DNA of 64,000 nt from Plicaturopsis crispa FD-325 SS-3 (taxonomy: Eukaryota > Basidiomycota > Agaricomycetes > Amylocorticiales > Amylocorticiaceae). The DNA is taken from the NCBI GenBank assembly GCA_000827205.1, contig KN832554.1, forward strand, positions 1,109,263-1,173,262, read 5' to 3'. Positions 23,817 to 35,942 of this stretch are shown piece by piece (position 1 is the stretch's first letter; each line of letters starts with the position of its first letter). The position numbers were made by a program, and so were the translations under genes. The notes below the pieces were generated by a model. The model had not been told where the DNA came from, searched no databases, and saw nothing but the letters and a program-made list of their open reading frames with translations.

Positions 23817-24984
23817 GCTAACTGTACCCACTCCGTCGACAGGTACATTTCCTCTGCAACACGGTGTTTCTGGTTTTCAGCGTCAACATTCACCGTCGCG
23901 AAAGTTTTGCAATGTGCGGAATACACGAAGTATCGCAGGCTTACTTTCGTCGGAAGAGAACTCAAAACCGTTACAAAAGTTTAACCCGGCGAGACAAATG
24001 CATCTTTCCCTACTCCTAGTCAACCTTGAAGGACGATGACGTCGGCAATTTTCAGGACTGCTACTATGACCCACCGGAGCTCTTTCCGATCTCAAGTTTG
24101 TCTTGATGCAGCGACTAGAGTCCATGCGGCGCTCTGTATCGACGGTCCTTGTGGTGAGTACCCATATACAATGTTCAGACCTGCGAAATTCTCCACCACG
24201 ACCTCTCTAGACCCTCGCGATTATCCTGCGAAATGTTAGGACATATGCACCGCTATGTATCACACACTTTCGGTGTTGCTTTCTGCTATAGCATTGACGC
24301 TGCCGACGCTGCCGACTCTCGCAATCGTCGAGAAGCCGCCTCGATCCAGCAGCCGTCACACAAAATCGGTGGCACCCCGACTTCACTACAACAGGGTCCA
24401 GCTCGCAATTGAAGATAGGTTCAGTGCAGTGTTAGAGCCCGCAGTCCTTCGTCGCTGCTGGCTGTTACAACATTTGCACCCCAGCCCCAGCCTGGCAATT
24501 CAGGGTAGAAAAACACCTCGACGCCGTCGACCTCGTCACGCCGCCGCCGCCGAAGTCTCTTGGGGAGGTATACTCTGCGAGGTGGCTAGCTCTACCAATG
24601 CTGATCGTCATCCCTTCTCAGCAGGCTCGCCCTGCTAGGTCCCTTGTCGGTGCATTCAAAAAGCTTCGAGTTCGTGTAAACGCCACAGGTACGTCTTGTC
24701 AGGTCGACGTTGCTTATCACCTAGTGTGCAGACGATATCCAGTAGCCTCAGCGACAATTCTCTTCGTCACCAGACACGCCATGCTGGACATTCGCTCCCC
24801 CTATCTTCCACTCGCAATTGCAGTTACCGTCTCGCGCTATCGGTTCAGGACTCTGATGCGGTCATACGTTATATCTGCCATTCTCTCCGTCACGACCTTC
24901 TACCACACGCATTCGAATGGATACCCACTCATGTATGTATTCCCAAACCTAACTGAAACTAATCATCCTACGCAATCTTGGGCC
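23817..24984. other. Unassigned region with short open stretches
   Basis: No confident gene. Three stretches look coding but could not be tied together: 23,840-23,980 (+, open, RCFWFSASTFTVAKVLQ), 24,020-24,110 (+, DDVGNFQDCYYDPPELF) and 24,255-24,640 (+), which starts with a signal-peptide-like MYHTLSVLLSAIALTLPTLP. They may be remains of one secreted-protein gene. No domain was recognised. Confidence 0.3.
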
Positions 24985-25262
24985 GTCTCGCAGCGTCGCA
25001 TTTCCGGCTTTGCTCGTCAAGTGCGTTACCTTAGATCGAAGACAAAGTTTTTCGACGCAAGGTTTAAGTCAAGCATAGTAACGATTCGTACGGGAACATG
25101 AGAATACTTCTTGATTCTGTGTAATAGTGGCCACTTGAACTAATCAAACATTCGACAATATGTTTGAACCCGTACATAGAGGGAGGAGAGAGGATGCAGA
25201 AACAAATCGAAGATATGACATAAAAAGGTACATTTCCGACTCCGAGCTCGGAGGGTGCATCC

Positions 25263-26881
25263 CTAGTCCTGACGCTGCATCTGCCCGAGGCGACCATCGT
25301 GGAACTGCCGTGGGGCTCGAATGGTCGTGGAGCTTGTACGGCGCGACGGTAGCCGTGCAATGCACCTTTTCGGAGATGCTGGCGATGGGGAGCGTGGCAG
25401 CGGCGGGATACTGTAGATATGCATGTGATCGTACAGCGTAGACGGAGATGGAGGAATGATTGTAGGAATAAACTTCATGTGGGCGTGCGATGAGATAGTG
25501 TGCCTGGTGATCGAAGGAGGGGTGGACGGGGTAGATACGGTAAGCATAGTTGGTGCGATAGACGGAGTCGACCTATTGCGCATGGCCGACGCAGTAGATG
25601 TAGCGGGAATAGTGAACGCAGTTGACGCGTCGAGAATCGTCGCACGGCGGAGCGAAGACAAGGAGGCCAGCCGGGGAATACGAGACGGGGAAAAGCGCGT
25701 CGAAGTGCTGCAGTCGGACATGGAACCGAAGGTCGACGAATCCGACAAATGGCTGATAGCATCATCTCCTGGTAGGATTGCTGAGAGGTCTCCGAGCACG
25801 TTCGGCGTATGAGCCAAGACTAGCGGTAGCAGGTCGTCGGGGATTGCTATCTCTGGCGCTTCTTCGACGGCTGCCGGAGGACTTTCGAGAACCGGGTCAT
25901 CTTGGACGACTGGACAAATTTCGATGCTCGCCGCCGGGGGTCCTTTAACGAGAGCTGGCTCTTCGGCAGCGCCTGGCGCGTCTTCGACTACAGCAGGCCC
26001 GTCCTGCGTCACGGTCGGTAGGTTGAAGGTATTGGTCTGAGTAATCTGACTTCGTCGACTATGTTCAAGAAAGAGGCGGAGTTCTTCGTAGTGAGGGATG
26101 GTGCTCGGTTTATTTTCGACGAGTAGCGGTGCTTTCTTCCTTCGACATGTTCTACGAAGCCTTGATTGGAGTGAATCAAGCGCCAGAAGCACCATAAGCA
26201 GCATAAATATCCAGACAGATGGATCGATATGAACCCTTCTGTTGAGATCTAATGGTTGAGAAAAAGACAAGTAAGTCAAATGTAGCTATAGGTCTACAGT
26301 GAATACGCACCTGGGCCTATGACACGGATAGGTTCTCCTGGGTCATGAAGCGGCGTCACTAGAACCATGGTATTCTCCGGCATATCAGTCATGATGCGAG
26401 AGCAGGCATCAAAGTGGGGGGTAGGAGCGGCAGTTGTCGCAGATATCTCGAGGTCAGGATTCCACGGCGGCGGGCGAGAAGTAGCCGACGAGGTGTCGGC
26501 AGCATGGACATGTTTGTTTTCGATAGGGCGCACACCGGGCACTACGTGCGCCAGCCTGCGGTGGTGGGAGGCCGTGTCTTCTACACCTGCATCAGGAGCA
26601 TTCGCGGGGATTGCTGCTGCGTGCGGTTGGGTGCTAGAGTTGTTGGAAGTCTTGTTGGATAGTAGGAAGATGTAAGCCGGCGCGCTGCGTCCCAACTGTG
26701 AAAGTTCGTATGCGATGAGCTCGAGGATGGCGCATACTTGGTCAACGTATGAGTTTAGAGGGCCAATGAATCCTGTGCCCGTCAACATGAGGGAGATATA
26801 AGGGAGCGGGGAGAAAACGAACCATCGCCGCCTGCAATTCAATCCTAGGATTTCAAGCACCGCCAGTGGTGAACCTGCCAC
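25263..26881 (-). CDS. Gene A2: single-span membrane orphan with long Ser/Pro-rich tail (518 aa)
   Basis: Not recognised. Two exons, 26881-26311 and 26248-25263, joined over a 62-bp intron (GTGCGT .. ATTAG). The first exon encodes an amphipathic stretch (YVDQVCAILELIAYELSQLG) and a polar linker. The second begins with a membrane span (VWIFMLLMVLLALDSL) followed by a basic stop-transfer (RLRRTCRRKK), then a long tail rich in Pro, Ser, Thr and acidic residues with repeated EE/PP motifs. A stretch near the start (GTTCGT .. CACAG, 26,784-26,831) looks like a possible extra intron, but removing it breaks the frame. The layout resembles gene C1 (one span, disordered tail), without clear sequence similarity. 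Confidence 0.55.
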
Positions 26882-27745
26882 AAATACGAGTCACGGGTCG
26901 CTGACATGAGCTCAAACGCTCGGGCAATGCAGGCTACGCCTATCATGTAGGTGCAGCCGGGCTGAGTAGATCTAGGTCCTAGGACGTCGAAGTGAGATAC
27001 GACAACTGACGCCTAGTATGGAATTTGGGCACTGCCAGATTTATTGTACATCGAGTCAGGCTGCCATGTATCGCGGAGAAGAGACCCGTTTCAAGGCCAA
27101 TCTGAAGGTCGGCGACGTGCAGGGCATCCTGGCAGTAGCTAGGCAATAGTCCAGACAATCGAGTCGATGAGTTTTGGAAAGAAAACTTGAGGCCTCGAGG
27201 TTTCAAATCAAAGTTGAGTTAGAAAGTTGGCACCCAGCGGCGTGCGCGTGCTACGGAACCTTTTCTCATACGCGAAATCGGATCTCATTCTGAGGCGCTT
27301 GCTTTGAGCAGATTCTTACTCTCTTCACAGTCTGAATCCCTGCTGAGTCCTGGCCTAGGAGACGCTGTCAATCATGCACCATGCCGGACAACTCACTGGA
27401 CCCACACTGAACTGTCATTGCATACGTTACTGTACCTCTCCGATGACATGATCACGGTGCATTTTGCACATACCATCTACTACTGGCAGGCATAATTCTG
27501 CACCGCACTGCTGCTAACTTGAAGCCGTGCCCTGTTGCGGGTATCTGATTGCAGAAAACGCTTTTCGGATCGTACTGGAGAAATTATAACCGAGGAGCTT
27601 GGCAAGCGCTGTTCAAATCTCGGAATGCATATGTTCATAACACGGATTTTGCCAGCGACGTCTCTTGACCCTCACGAAGATATAGACCCAATCCCGCACG
27701 CTTAGCCAACGGTTTGTACCAGCCATTCCGCATACGCTTTTTGCT

Positions 27746-28523
27746 ATGCCTTACAACGATATCAGTGTATGGGCGCAACTGCCTAGTAGGTTCCTTTACC
27801 GGTCGTTCCCAACTGCTGGCATTGACGCGTTGCGTGTATAGTATCCGATGCCGATCCAAGAATTGGACCGTCCCTCATGAAGCTGTACTCGGAGGCCTAC
27901 GGCACTCCCGTGGTTTTTGCTGTCTTCACCTGTGCTATCATGCTCTCCACCTCGCTTCTTGCCATCACATATTCCGCCGTCATAGCGATTGTCAGCACTA
28001 TCATTGAAGGAGTCTCTCTGGACGTCACCGGACAGAACAAAGACAAGGCTGGCAGGGACCTACGCGGCGCCGAGTGCCGCAAGCACATCAAGCCTGTTCG
28101 TGTTGCGACCATTTTTCTGTGCTTGCACTAACGACTCATGTTCACTACCGCACACAGGGAAATGACAAGTCTACACCCACGACCATCTGGACCAGTCTGG
28201 ACCGCGCTACCGGGGTGCCTTTCTGTGTTGTCGGTGCGCTCAAGGTACGGAAAGAGGTCTTTCGGGTCATGCCGATACTTATCTTAATCGTCAGACTATC
28301 GTTTGGTTCACGATGGTGAGTCTCCGCTGTGCTTGAGGTGGAAGAATGTCAACTCATACTTACGCAGATGCCCGTATGGAAAGTTTTTGTAAGGATGATC
28401 TGCCCTATATGCCTCGTTGGCACTTTTTTCGCTGCCCTATACTTCACAGCACATTTCTACACGATGATCTTCTGCGCTTTCCTTCCACGGTTCCGCGTCA
28501 TTGTCCAGTCCCCCAAACAGTAG
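27746..28523 (+). CDS. Gene B2: small two-span membrane orphan (185 aa)
   Basis: Not recognised. Five exons: 27746-27785, 27842-28095, 28158-28244, 28295-28315 and 28368-28523, frame kept throughout. It shares with B1 the starting motif (MPYNDISVW), GPSLMKLYSEAYGT, the first hydrophobic region (VVFAVFTCAIMLSTSLLA), TIVWFTM at the short exon and a final hairpin of hydrophobic sequence (ICPICLVGTFFAALYFTAHF) with FLPRF. The loop between the spans is 24 residues longer than in B1 and basic (RDLRGAECRKHIKP). The start is at the same place in both copies, 40 bp before the first donor, which supports it. Divergent from A2, so the pair may be co-regulated. Confidence 0.68.
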
Positions 28524-28684
28524 TTCTATCTTGTATCTTTCGTCAATCACAATTGTTCCTCTGTAGTTCTGTAGTACTGTGCATATTGGGGGACCTTCCC
28601 CGTGCCAATCTTCCTTCCATAATGCAATAGGGCGACAGACAAAAGAGTACATCCTAAACGGTAACACATACGTCTATGGTAAGA

Positions 28685-29377
28685 CTAATCACTGGGCAGA
28701 TGAAATATTGAATACATCGGAAAATAAACGAAGCTGAGGCAAGATGCAACCGATAGAACAAGCAGCGTGACTAACATGGCCATAATGCAAGAAAGTTGAA
28801 ACGATAGAAACCAGCGCAAGTCCCAGGACGTAGACGGAGATCCGAACGGTAACGGAGGGGGCTTCATCTTGTAGACAACTTTCAAAATCACATCTGGAAC
28901 TAGGCTCAGGATAGATTCGCCTGTAGTCGGCTAGATGAACGTATCAGTACATGTACTGGTGACAAAGACCAACGCTCATGCTTACTACGGCGGGAGAATC
29001 ACTTGAAACACCGGTCAGGTTTCTGGCTGAGTTAACGGACAACTGCAACGTGAAGGCAAGAGAGAGTAAGCGACGGCCGTGACGCTGGAATCTGTGGTAG
29101 CTACCTTCTTGAGTGCCCGTTCGGTGGCCAAGATCATTCTTTGGCGACGAGCAAACGACGAGGTCAAAGGCGACGATCGGAGAGGGGTCTTCTGCAGGCG
29201 GGACACGAGGAAAGATAGGACGTGGATTACTACAAAGACCGCGAGCACGAGATATATCAAGGCTGAGCTTGTTGGGCGATTGAAGGCGGCATCGGTAGTT
29301 TCCTGGCTCCAGAGAGTTGCGATGTCGAGCCAGAGGGCTACAAGCAAGCACCGCACGGGTTGATTATTTACGCTCAT
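28685..29377 (-). CDS. Gene D: small membrane orphan (191 aa)
   Basis: Not recognised. Three exons, all phase 0: 29377-29105, 29042-28986, 28930-28685. A membrane span (LIYLVLAVFVVIHVLSFLV) is followed by basic segments (RLQKTPLRSS, FARRQRMILATERALKK). The last exon carries a second long hydrophobic stretch (LSCIMAMLVTLLVLSVASCL). An ATG three codons upstream (29386) is equally possible. The order of hydrophobic and basic segments recalls gene E1, where a basic MK-ended exon also precedes the last intron. That likeness is in layout only. Confidence 0.6.
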
Positions 29378-29386
29378 CGAACTCAA

Positions 29387-30196
29387 ACATGAACGTACAA
29401 AGGCCAGCCTCTTCTACTTCGTAGGCCTCAAAGGTTTCAGGCCCATGACTGTTGAGCATGTCTACTAGCGGTCAACGTTCAACGGTGATAACAAGTGATT
29501 AAATAAGATGAGATGCCATCGGACAAAGGGTTAACTCACTTTCAGAGTGGGCGGGAAGGCTGAGAGGTGACCGTTTGCAATTGAAGGAGAGGGAACATGG
29601 TCAATGGCCACTTTTATACGTCGCGCCTGGAATGCATAACCGCATGCAGAGCTCTGCTACTGGCAGTAGCGCAATACGCGAGACTCAATGGTACTAATCC
29701 ATTGATGCACCAGCCTGCTGCAAGCACGTAGCGTAAGTCAACCAGAGTATAGTGAAACCATTGGCGGAGTAGTCGAGCAAAACCGACCTTAGAACATGAA
29801 GAACAGAGACGTCTTCGCAGTAAACACGTGTCAGTGTGAAATCCTCTGGACGCCCGATATTTGCCCGATATATGCCAACGGTGCTCCTACGCGAAACTAT
29901 GGATCAACGATGTGCTGACCATGCTCGCGTAGAATCTAGATACTACTACTGCATTGAGACCACGATGATAATTTATAATGAAGGCCAATTTGCAGGCACG
30001 GAGGATCGGTAGAGAAGTACATTCAGATCCATACACATACTTGAACTACACGTAGCGAAACAACAAATCGAATGATGGGAGTCCACAAGTGCTAAGAAAC
30101 GGTAATACACGTCCGAGATACTCAAATACAGTGTAGTGACCACAAACCAAATGAAAAGAATCATAGAATTGATATGAAGAACTTAGCGCACAGCTC
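29387..30196. other. Intergenic region, nothing recognised
   Basis: Lies between genes D and C1. No exon, RNA gene or repeat with matching copies was seen. Confidence 0.4.
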
Positions 30197-31466
30197 CTAG
30201 AGACTAGCCCGAGGCTCGCCTGAACTGGATGTGCCGCTAGCGGTGCGACTGCGCTCAATGATGTCGACAGACTCCCGCACACAACGAAGAGGCGCATCAT
30301 CGTGGCAGGATGAGTCTGCAGCCGCGCGCAGAGGCACTGTCACAGCGGGAGTCGACGACGCAGCGGGAGACAGACCTGACGCCTTCACGTTGCCCACGGT
30401 AGCCGGACGTTTCTGTAGTTTTCGTTGTGGCGTGCCGTCAGTGCTTCTGGTCGATCGCGAGCCAGAAACGCGCGCAAACACTGGGAGAGGAGACGCTGCG
30501 GAAGACGAGGAGGACGAGATTGTGCCACGTCCTGGACGAGATAGAGAGCGGGTAGATTGGACCCATTCCGCAGCGATAGTGTTGTCAGCGGTGACACTTG
30601 GAAGACCGCCAGCCAATACGGTAGCAAGCACATCTCCTGAGTTTGCAGGGACTTCATTGGAAGAAGGGACTGTGATGTCTGTTTCGCTAGACAAGGAGAT
30701 TTCGGGCCGGGCAGGAGTTGGTGTGGAAGTCCGGGTTTGTTGCTTGGAGCGGTAGAGGATATAGAGTAGCAATGATAGAATGAAGAGGCCGTTATACTCC
30801 AGCTGTGCAGCGACCCGATGTTTCACCGCTGTGATAAAACATTTAGCAAGAAGAGACAAGACGACGTGTAAGGGATATCATACCTTGCAGAAAAGCATGG
30901 TCAAACTGGACGGTTGGTTCGGTGGACGTGAACGTCGCTTGTTCCTCGCTCCCCGAATGGGTGGCAGAGACGTAGGGTATCGTAGGTGTCGGTTCCAGGC
31001 TCATAGACGCGATCGTGGGGCACGGCGGGCATGCTACCGGACAGGCGGGTGCAGTGGGACAGGCCGAGACTATGGGGCCGGCGGAAAGCATAGCGGTAGA
31101 GGCCTCGGAACGCGGCTGTGCCATAGATACGACCGGAAGGCTGGAGGTCGTAGGAGAAGCGTGAGGCGAGTGTGACTCCTTGGCGTGCGCAGACGCCTGC
31201 GCGGCCGCAGCCTTCTGGGCCCTTTTCTTGCGCGCTTGTTTCCTCGCCTCGCGCTGCCGCTCCAGCTTGCTGCTAAAGTCTATAAGCTGACGCTCGGCCT
31301 TGCTGGTGATATTTTGGGGCCTGTCTTGAGCGCGGGCTAGGTCGGACCAAGCTTTGAGGATTGGCGCGAGGCCGTTCTCGCGGGCGAGCCCGACGAGTCC
31401 CTTGAAGAACCCGACCGCCGCGTCTGCAAGAACTTCGGCGTGACCATAGAGTGTTTGAAGTGCCAT
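30197..31466 (-). CDS. Gene C1: single-span membrane orphan with N-terminal helical region (404 aa)
   Basis: Not recognised. Two exons, 31466-30884 and 30828-30197, joined over a 55-bp intron. The N-terminal 80 residues are helical and amphipathic (HAEVLADAAVGFFKGLVGL, then APILKAWSDLARAQD) and lead into a basic coiled-coil-like run (SKLERQREARKQARKKRAQK). A Pro/Cys-rich linker (PTAPACPVACPPCPT) follows, then the second exon's membrane span (YNGLFILSLLLYILYRSKQQ) and a Ser/Thr-rich disordered tail. It has a paralogue, C2, at 60.5-63.3 kb that keeps the same intron but is interrupted by a transposon. The upstream 280 bp are also shared and abut R core copies in both places. Confidence 0.68.
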
Positions 31467-31776
31467 CTGTGTCGATGTAGATATAAAATGAGGGTTTCGC
31501 GGGGATATAGATGGATGTTCGAGTTGAAAGAAGAGTTCCGAAATGTTCATGAATGTTGAGCAAACGCCTCGATTGAATTCTGTTTGGGACGCGGGGACCA
31601 ATCAGGTGCCGAGGCTCAAAGAGTACCCCCACAGTCTGCCCACTGTTGCGCAGCTTCCTCCTGCTTCATCGACTTTTCATACTCAAGATATATTGCGTCG
31701 CACACCATCTGTACATGTAGCAAAAGCAAAGGACGTCTGACTGACGTCCATTTTGCGCACCGACAGTTAAAATTTC

Positions 31777-32065
31777 GACCGGTGAGTCAAACAAAATCAA
31801 AATCTGCTTTGACCCCATCGTTTTTGTTCCATGGATAATTGTACAAGGCGTTACTCGGGGAGGATGTAGGATACAACCGCTACGGTGGAGCGTGAGGCCT
31901 GTGTGGCCGATCGGCTACCGTAACCTAGGCTGCTATCTGACAAACCGAGGGCAGATGAACCGTACCGTGTAGTCAGAGTGCCGAGAGGGATGCTGACCTC
32001 TACTACACGGACGTCGGAACTTGTACTTTTTTGCGATTCCTTTGCACCTTCGTTTCGTGTCGCTC
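31777..32065 (+). repeat. R core copy 3 (289 bp)
   Basis: Abuts the promoter side of gene C1. To its left is C1 upstream sequence and not the usual R extension, which fixes the left border close to TTAAAATTTCGACCGG. The stretch from TGTACAAGGCG to the T-run differs from copy 4 at only two places I could find in about 200 bp. Confidence 0.88.
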
Positions 32066-34347
32066 AGAGTCTGACCTTGCCGTTCTCACTAGGTTTATTT
32101 TATTCACAATTATGAACACTATCGCCCGCTGTCCTGAGCTGAGTTATCTGCCTCGCGCTCCCGACAGTAGATTGCGGGTGCTTAGAGCCTTCCCCGGTAC
32201 AACGGATTCAAATCCGCGAGGAGCAGCTCGCAGAACTCGTTAGGAAGGACTTACCAGCAATGAGGATGCGCCGTGGTGCATAAATCGGTGCGTTCGGTAC
32301 TCCACTACCTTTCGTAGTTCTCATCGCGCTGATTATGGCGGTTATTCGCAGCACTGAACTATGCTGCTCTGCACTCGGATACCCCTTCAATTTATCGTAC
32401 CCTCAGCGCCACTTGCTTGAACGCCTAGTGGTTTTCCATGCCATCCATCGCGGCAACTTCAATCCTGATCGATTATTGGGACTAGGCAGATTGTATGCCC
32501 TTCGGATCAGCTTGGTATATCGCTACCCTATTGCGAAATAAATATGCGCTAATTAAAACTTACTTCAAGATAATTTTGGCTCCCGAGTCCATGAGCTGTC
32601 TGCACCCTTTGCTGCAGCCGGAATCTCAATCTTATACCAGTCGTCGTATATGAGTGATTTCATCTTCGTAAGCGTTGAGTCTGCTGCTGCGACATTAACG
32701 TCCATTTATTCCAAATATCTATATGCAGGTCAAGGAGAACCGATTGCAGGAGGTCACGACCATTCTTGGGTCTGCGGGCTTCGATCTGTACTCATCAGAC
32801 CCAAGTCAGCTCACGCCGAGAATCGTCTCGCCGATTCTCTCCCCGACGTCTACCGACGATTTGTCCTCAGTCCTGGAGTTGAGCACAGATTTTATACCGG
32901 AGGCAGGCGCAGTCCTCGCGCGCACGCGGAGAAACACAGACGCGTCTACCACGAGTCGCACCTCAGTCATGAAGCAATCATGTGCAGATGACAGCGTTAT
33001 GGAAGGCCTTGAGCCGTCCTCCGTCGACTCCACAGATACGGTCAATGATCCACATACCGCTCCTGCGCGTCGCATTCGCCCACATCCGGGGAGGTCCACG
33101 TTCTTTCCAAATCCCCCGACCTCACATTCGTCGATCTCACGGACGACACCGCAGATAACAGGGGCCTCAAGATGCTTAAGCGTGTCTCCTCTCCCGAGCT
33201 ACTACCCTCCCGCAGCGCGCCCCAGCCCTCTTCTTTTATTTCAAGATTCGGCGAGTTGACGACACACTAGATATCTATTTTGTCGAACCCCCATCCCGGA
33301 GCCAAAATCGCGTATAACAACCGCGGTCGCCATTCGGCCGAAATTGAAGCGACGTCTAACGAATCTTCGTCCGCCTCAAGTGAGCAAGATGGATACTTCT
33401 CGCACTCCCCGCCCGGATACCTCTCGACCTCTTCTCTCCCATCCTCGGCATCATGGGTGAGTGTTCCACCCTGGCGCCCTCAAGCTATGAAATACTCATC
33501 TCAGTGGCCGGAACTTCAGGTTGATAAACGGCATGCAGTCTGTGGGCAAGCTTTACTGCGTGCCTGTTGACGAGCTCTTGTCATCATCCCTTGCTAGCCC
33601 CTTCGTCGGCTCGGCCGGCTCCTCTCAAGGCTTATAACTTGCACCCCAAAACATGCATGCGACGGAGTTTCGCGAACCCGACGATCTCGAACGTGCCCGT
33701 AGCATGCTACCTGGATCTTTCCTGCTTGAATTCCGGGCCATCCGCGCCCACAGCTATATTACGGTCGGATCCTATCACCTCTTTCCCTTCGACCGCTCAC
33801 CGGCACCTCCCCTCCCAAAACGAAACACATGGGCAAACTAGAAACTGGCATTTCCAGATTTTCGTATCTAGCTCTATCTATGCCGCATCTACTTGCATCG
33901 TCATTCATTCGCGTTGTAACCATTTGTGCGCCTTGTAAGCTTCGAATTTTGAACCTCGACAACTTTCCTGCTTTAAGTCTCACTTTCTTGTCACAGTCTC
34001 CTGGCATTTTTGCAATATTAATGTCTACCCTCCGAGACGAGTACTCGATGTTTCTGTTCTGTTTGACTGTTTCTGCCCTAATTTGACAGAATTTCAGACT
34101 GGGGCGGGCGGCCCAACACGTGATTCTGAGACGCACGCGACGCGCCTGACGCGCCGAATTCTGCTGAACTTCAACTTTGTTCGGAACCTCTGCCGTGCAT
34201 GTCAGGCTACCTCTCAATCAAGACAACAATCCTTTCCTGCTAACATTCGAGGATCGCACAACGATGCGCCTGGCACGGCGAGACGCTTCAATTGGCCGTG
34301 GCTAAACGGCGTTTGAAGCACGCGCGGCCCCAGGGCGTTGACATCTT
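32066..34347 (+). repeat. R-family internal segment between cores 3 and 4
   Basis: It starts with the usual R landmarks (ATGCGCC near 32,264 and TGTTCGGTACTCC-type sequence). A coding-like insert (32,650-33,260) follows. Then come blocks shared with other copies: a Ser-rich block at 33,340-33,460 (SSASSEQDGYFSHSP) and one with EPDDLERAR at 33,656-33,740, which recurs at 39.7-39.8 and 56.2-56.3 kb (-). The left extension of core 4 completes it. Degenerate throughout; class unknown. Confidence 0.6.
32650..33260 (+). pseudogene. Broken orphan gene fragment inside the R internal segment
   Basis: An open stretch of 178 codons (32,723-33,259) reads as a Ser/Thr/Asp-rich protein (LTPRIVSPILSPTSTDDLSS, TRRNTDASTTSRTS), with a hydrophobic lead (FIFVSVESAAATLTSIY) in another frame just before it. 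Near 33,110 the better reading changes frame (PDLTFVDLTDDTADNRGL). The fragment resembles in composition the tails of genes A2 and C1. No similar sequence was seen elsewhere in the window. Confidence 0.35.
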
Positions 34348-34636
34348 GACCGGTGAGTCAAACAAAATCAAAATATGTCTTGACCGCATCGATTTATTTC
34401 TATGGAAAACTGTACAAGGCGTTACTCGGGGAGGATGTAGGATACAACCGCTACGGTGGAGCGTGAGGCCTGTGTGGGCGATCGGCTACCGTAACCTAGG
34501 CTGCTATCTGACAAACCGAGGGCACATGAACCGTACCGTGTAGTCAGAGTGCCGAGAGGGATGCTGACCTCTACTACACGGACGTCGGAACTTGTACTTT
34601 TCTGCGTTTCATTTTCTCCATTGTTGCGTGTCGCTC
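34348..34636 (+). repeat. R core copy 4 (289 bp)
   Basis: Full left extension (GGCCGTGGCTAAACGGCG) present. The right side continues for about 500 bp (to about 35,150) into sequence shared with the left side of core 5 in reverse orientation (TTATTAGCAGGTTGCTT), forming the inner part of the large inverted repeat. The T-run is TTTT in this copy. Confidence 0.88.
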
Positions 34637-35150
34637 AGGGTCTGACTGTACAGCTTTCATTATTAGCAGGTTGCTTGGTCATCGATTTGCGGCTGCAAGG
34701 CCTACGGTTGGCCTACTCCCTCTCGATCTGTAAATTTTCCATTATTTCGTGTTTTCTCTGCGTCTGTTCGCGCCATATCGGTCAGCTTTTCATACAGGGC
34801 TGTCGCTGGACGACGTACCGTACCCTCAAACCTCGGCACGCAGCCCCTCTTCAGTCGGCCATCTTCCTCCTCTGCACACAACTACCGAGACGCTCCGGCC
34901 AGCATCTGCATCGCATTTCGGTCTGCACTGCGCTGGCGTCGGCGCGCACGGACTCTGCCTCTTCACACGCAACGGCGGCCGCGGTCTTGTCTTGATTTCA
35001 CCCTTTCAGCCCCACCAACACCCACTCGCTGCCACAGGTGATGGTATGGGCGACCGAAGCGGACCTCCCCGATTCTTATCCGTCGTTGCTGGTGCTTCTT
35101 TGCGAGGAGTTTCGAATATCTTTGACGTGATTGTACAGGTACCAATTAAT
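34637..35150 (+). repeat. Left inner arm of the 31.8-41.2 kb inverted repeat
   Basis: Shared, in reverse orientation, with about 38,480-39,000. Matching coding-like phrases on the two arms include GVGAHGLCLFTRNGGRG here and GVGALGL .. HATVAA there, and both begin after TTATTAGCAGGTTGCTT. No gene is claimed. Confidence 0.6.
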
Positions 35151-35422
35151 TGTTATACATGATGATGATTAAGTCTGCGATACCGACTAGTATAGTATAG
35201 TTATCGTGCGACGTGTGAGACAGAGCTGTAGGTAATGAGGTATAATGCATCGTTGCGGGAATCAAAGTGGGCATGATATGTAGACATTGAGCACGGGCCA
35301 TGGGAGTTGAGATACAAATCGGAACATCCGAGCGCTGACTGAGCTAGAGGCCATCCATGAGCAACTTTACAGGTCAAAAAAATAACATACACACTACCGA
35401 CTTGGATGTGATACATGGGACG

Positions 35423-35942
35423 TCACTCGGTCTCTGACTCAACAGGCTTGGGGTCATAGAACTCCTGAAAGCGGGGATAAGCAACCAAATCGAGCGTTAG
35501 AAAGGGTGGCATACCTTCATCGCCATGAGTCTCTTGTGGCGAATCTGGCGAAACACCGCCACGGAGAGGACACGCCCGGACTTGCTGACCCGGACTCCTC
35601 GTGCGGGGCGCGCGCAGCCGGGGGGCTTCTTCATGTGCTGGACGGCCAGCATAACAATGCGCAAGATGACTGTGGCGAGCACGAACATCCATAAGGGCGG
35701 GAAACGGGACGAGTCGCACTGGACTACAGACACGGGTTGATCGTAGGACAATTAGAGCATTTACTTATCGCATTTTAGGGACACGACTCACGGAGGGTCT
35801 TGGTGGCGGCTTTGACGTTGACGCTCCTGCAGAGCATTTTGCGAATCGCTGGGGTGACAGGGCTGCCAGATTGGAAAAAAGGGCACATCCGGGGGTACAT
35901 GTTCGCAGGGAATGGGAGTGCGCGGCACATCTGCGGAGACAT
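35423..35942 (-). CDS. Gene E1: small membrane orphan (133 aa)
   Basis: Not recognised. Three exons: 35942-35792, 35723-35515, 35464-35423, frame kept. The first exon is polar with five Met and Cys residues (MSPQMCRALPF). The second carries one membrane span (LWMFVLATVILRIVMLAVQH) followed by a strongly basic stretch (KKPPGCARPARGVRVSKSGR, RQIRHKRLMAMK). The last exon is a short acidic tail (DPKPVESETE). An in-frame ATG at 36017 would add 25 residues. It lies in the 3-kb island between the inverted R clusters. Confidence 0.58.

Larger units (their letters stand above)
24985..28530. repeat. Segmental duplication, copy 2 (genes A2 + B2)
   Basis: Second copy of the A/B block described at 17,745-20,930. 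It is the more complete one: gene A2 keeps its membrane exon and gene B2 keeps longer loops. The spacer (26,882-27,745) lacks the MITE of copy 1. Confidence 0.8.

Noticed and set aside
26784-26831. Extra intron near the 5' end of gene A2
   Set aside because: GTTCGT and CACAG are plausible sites, but removal brings a stop in every phase tried.
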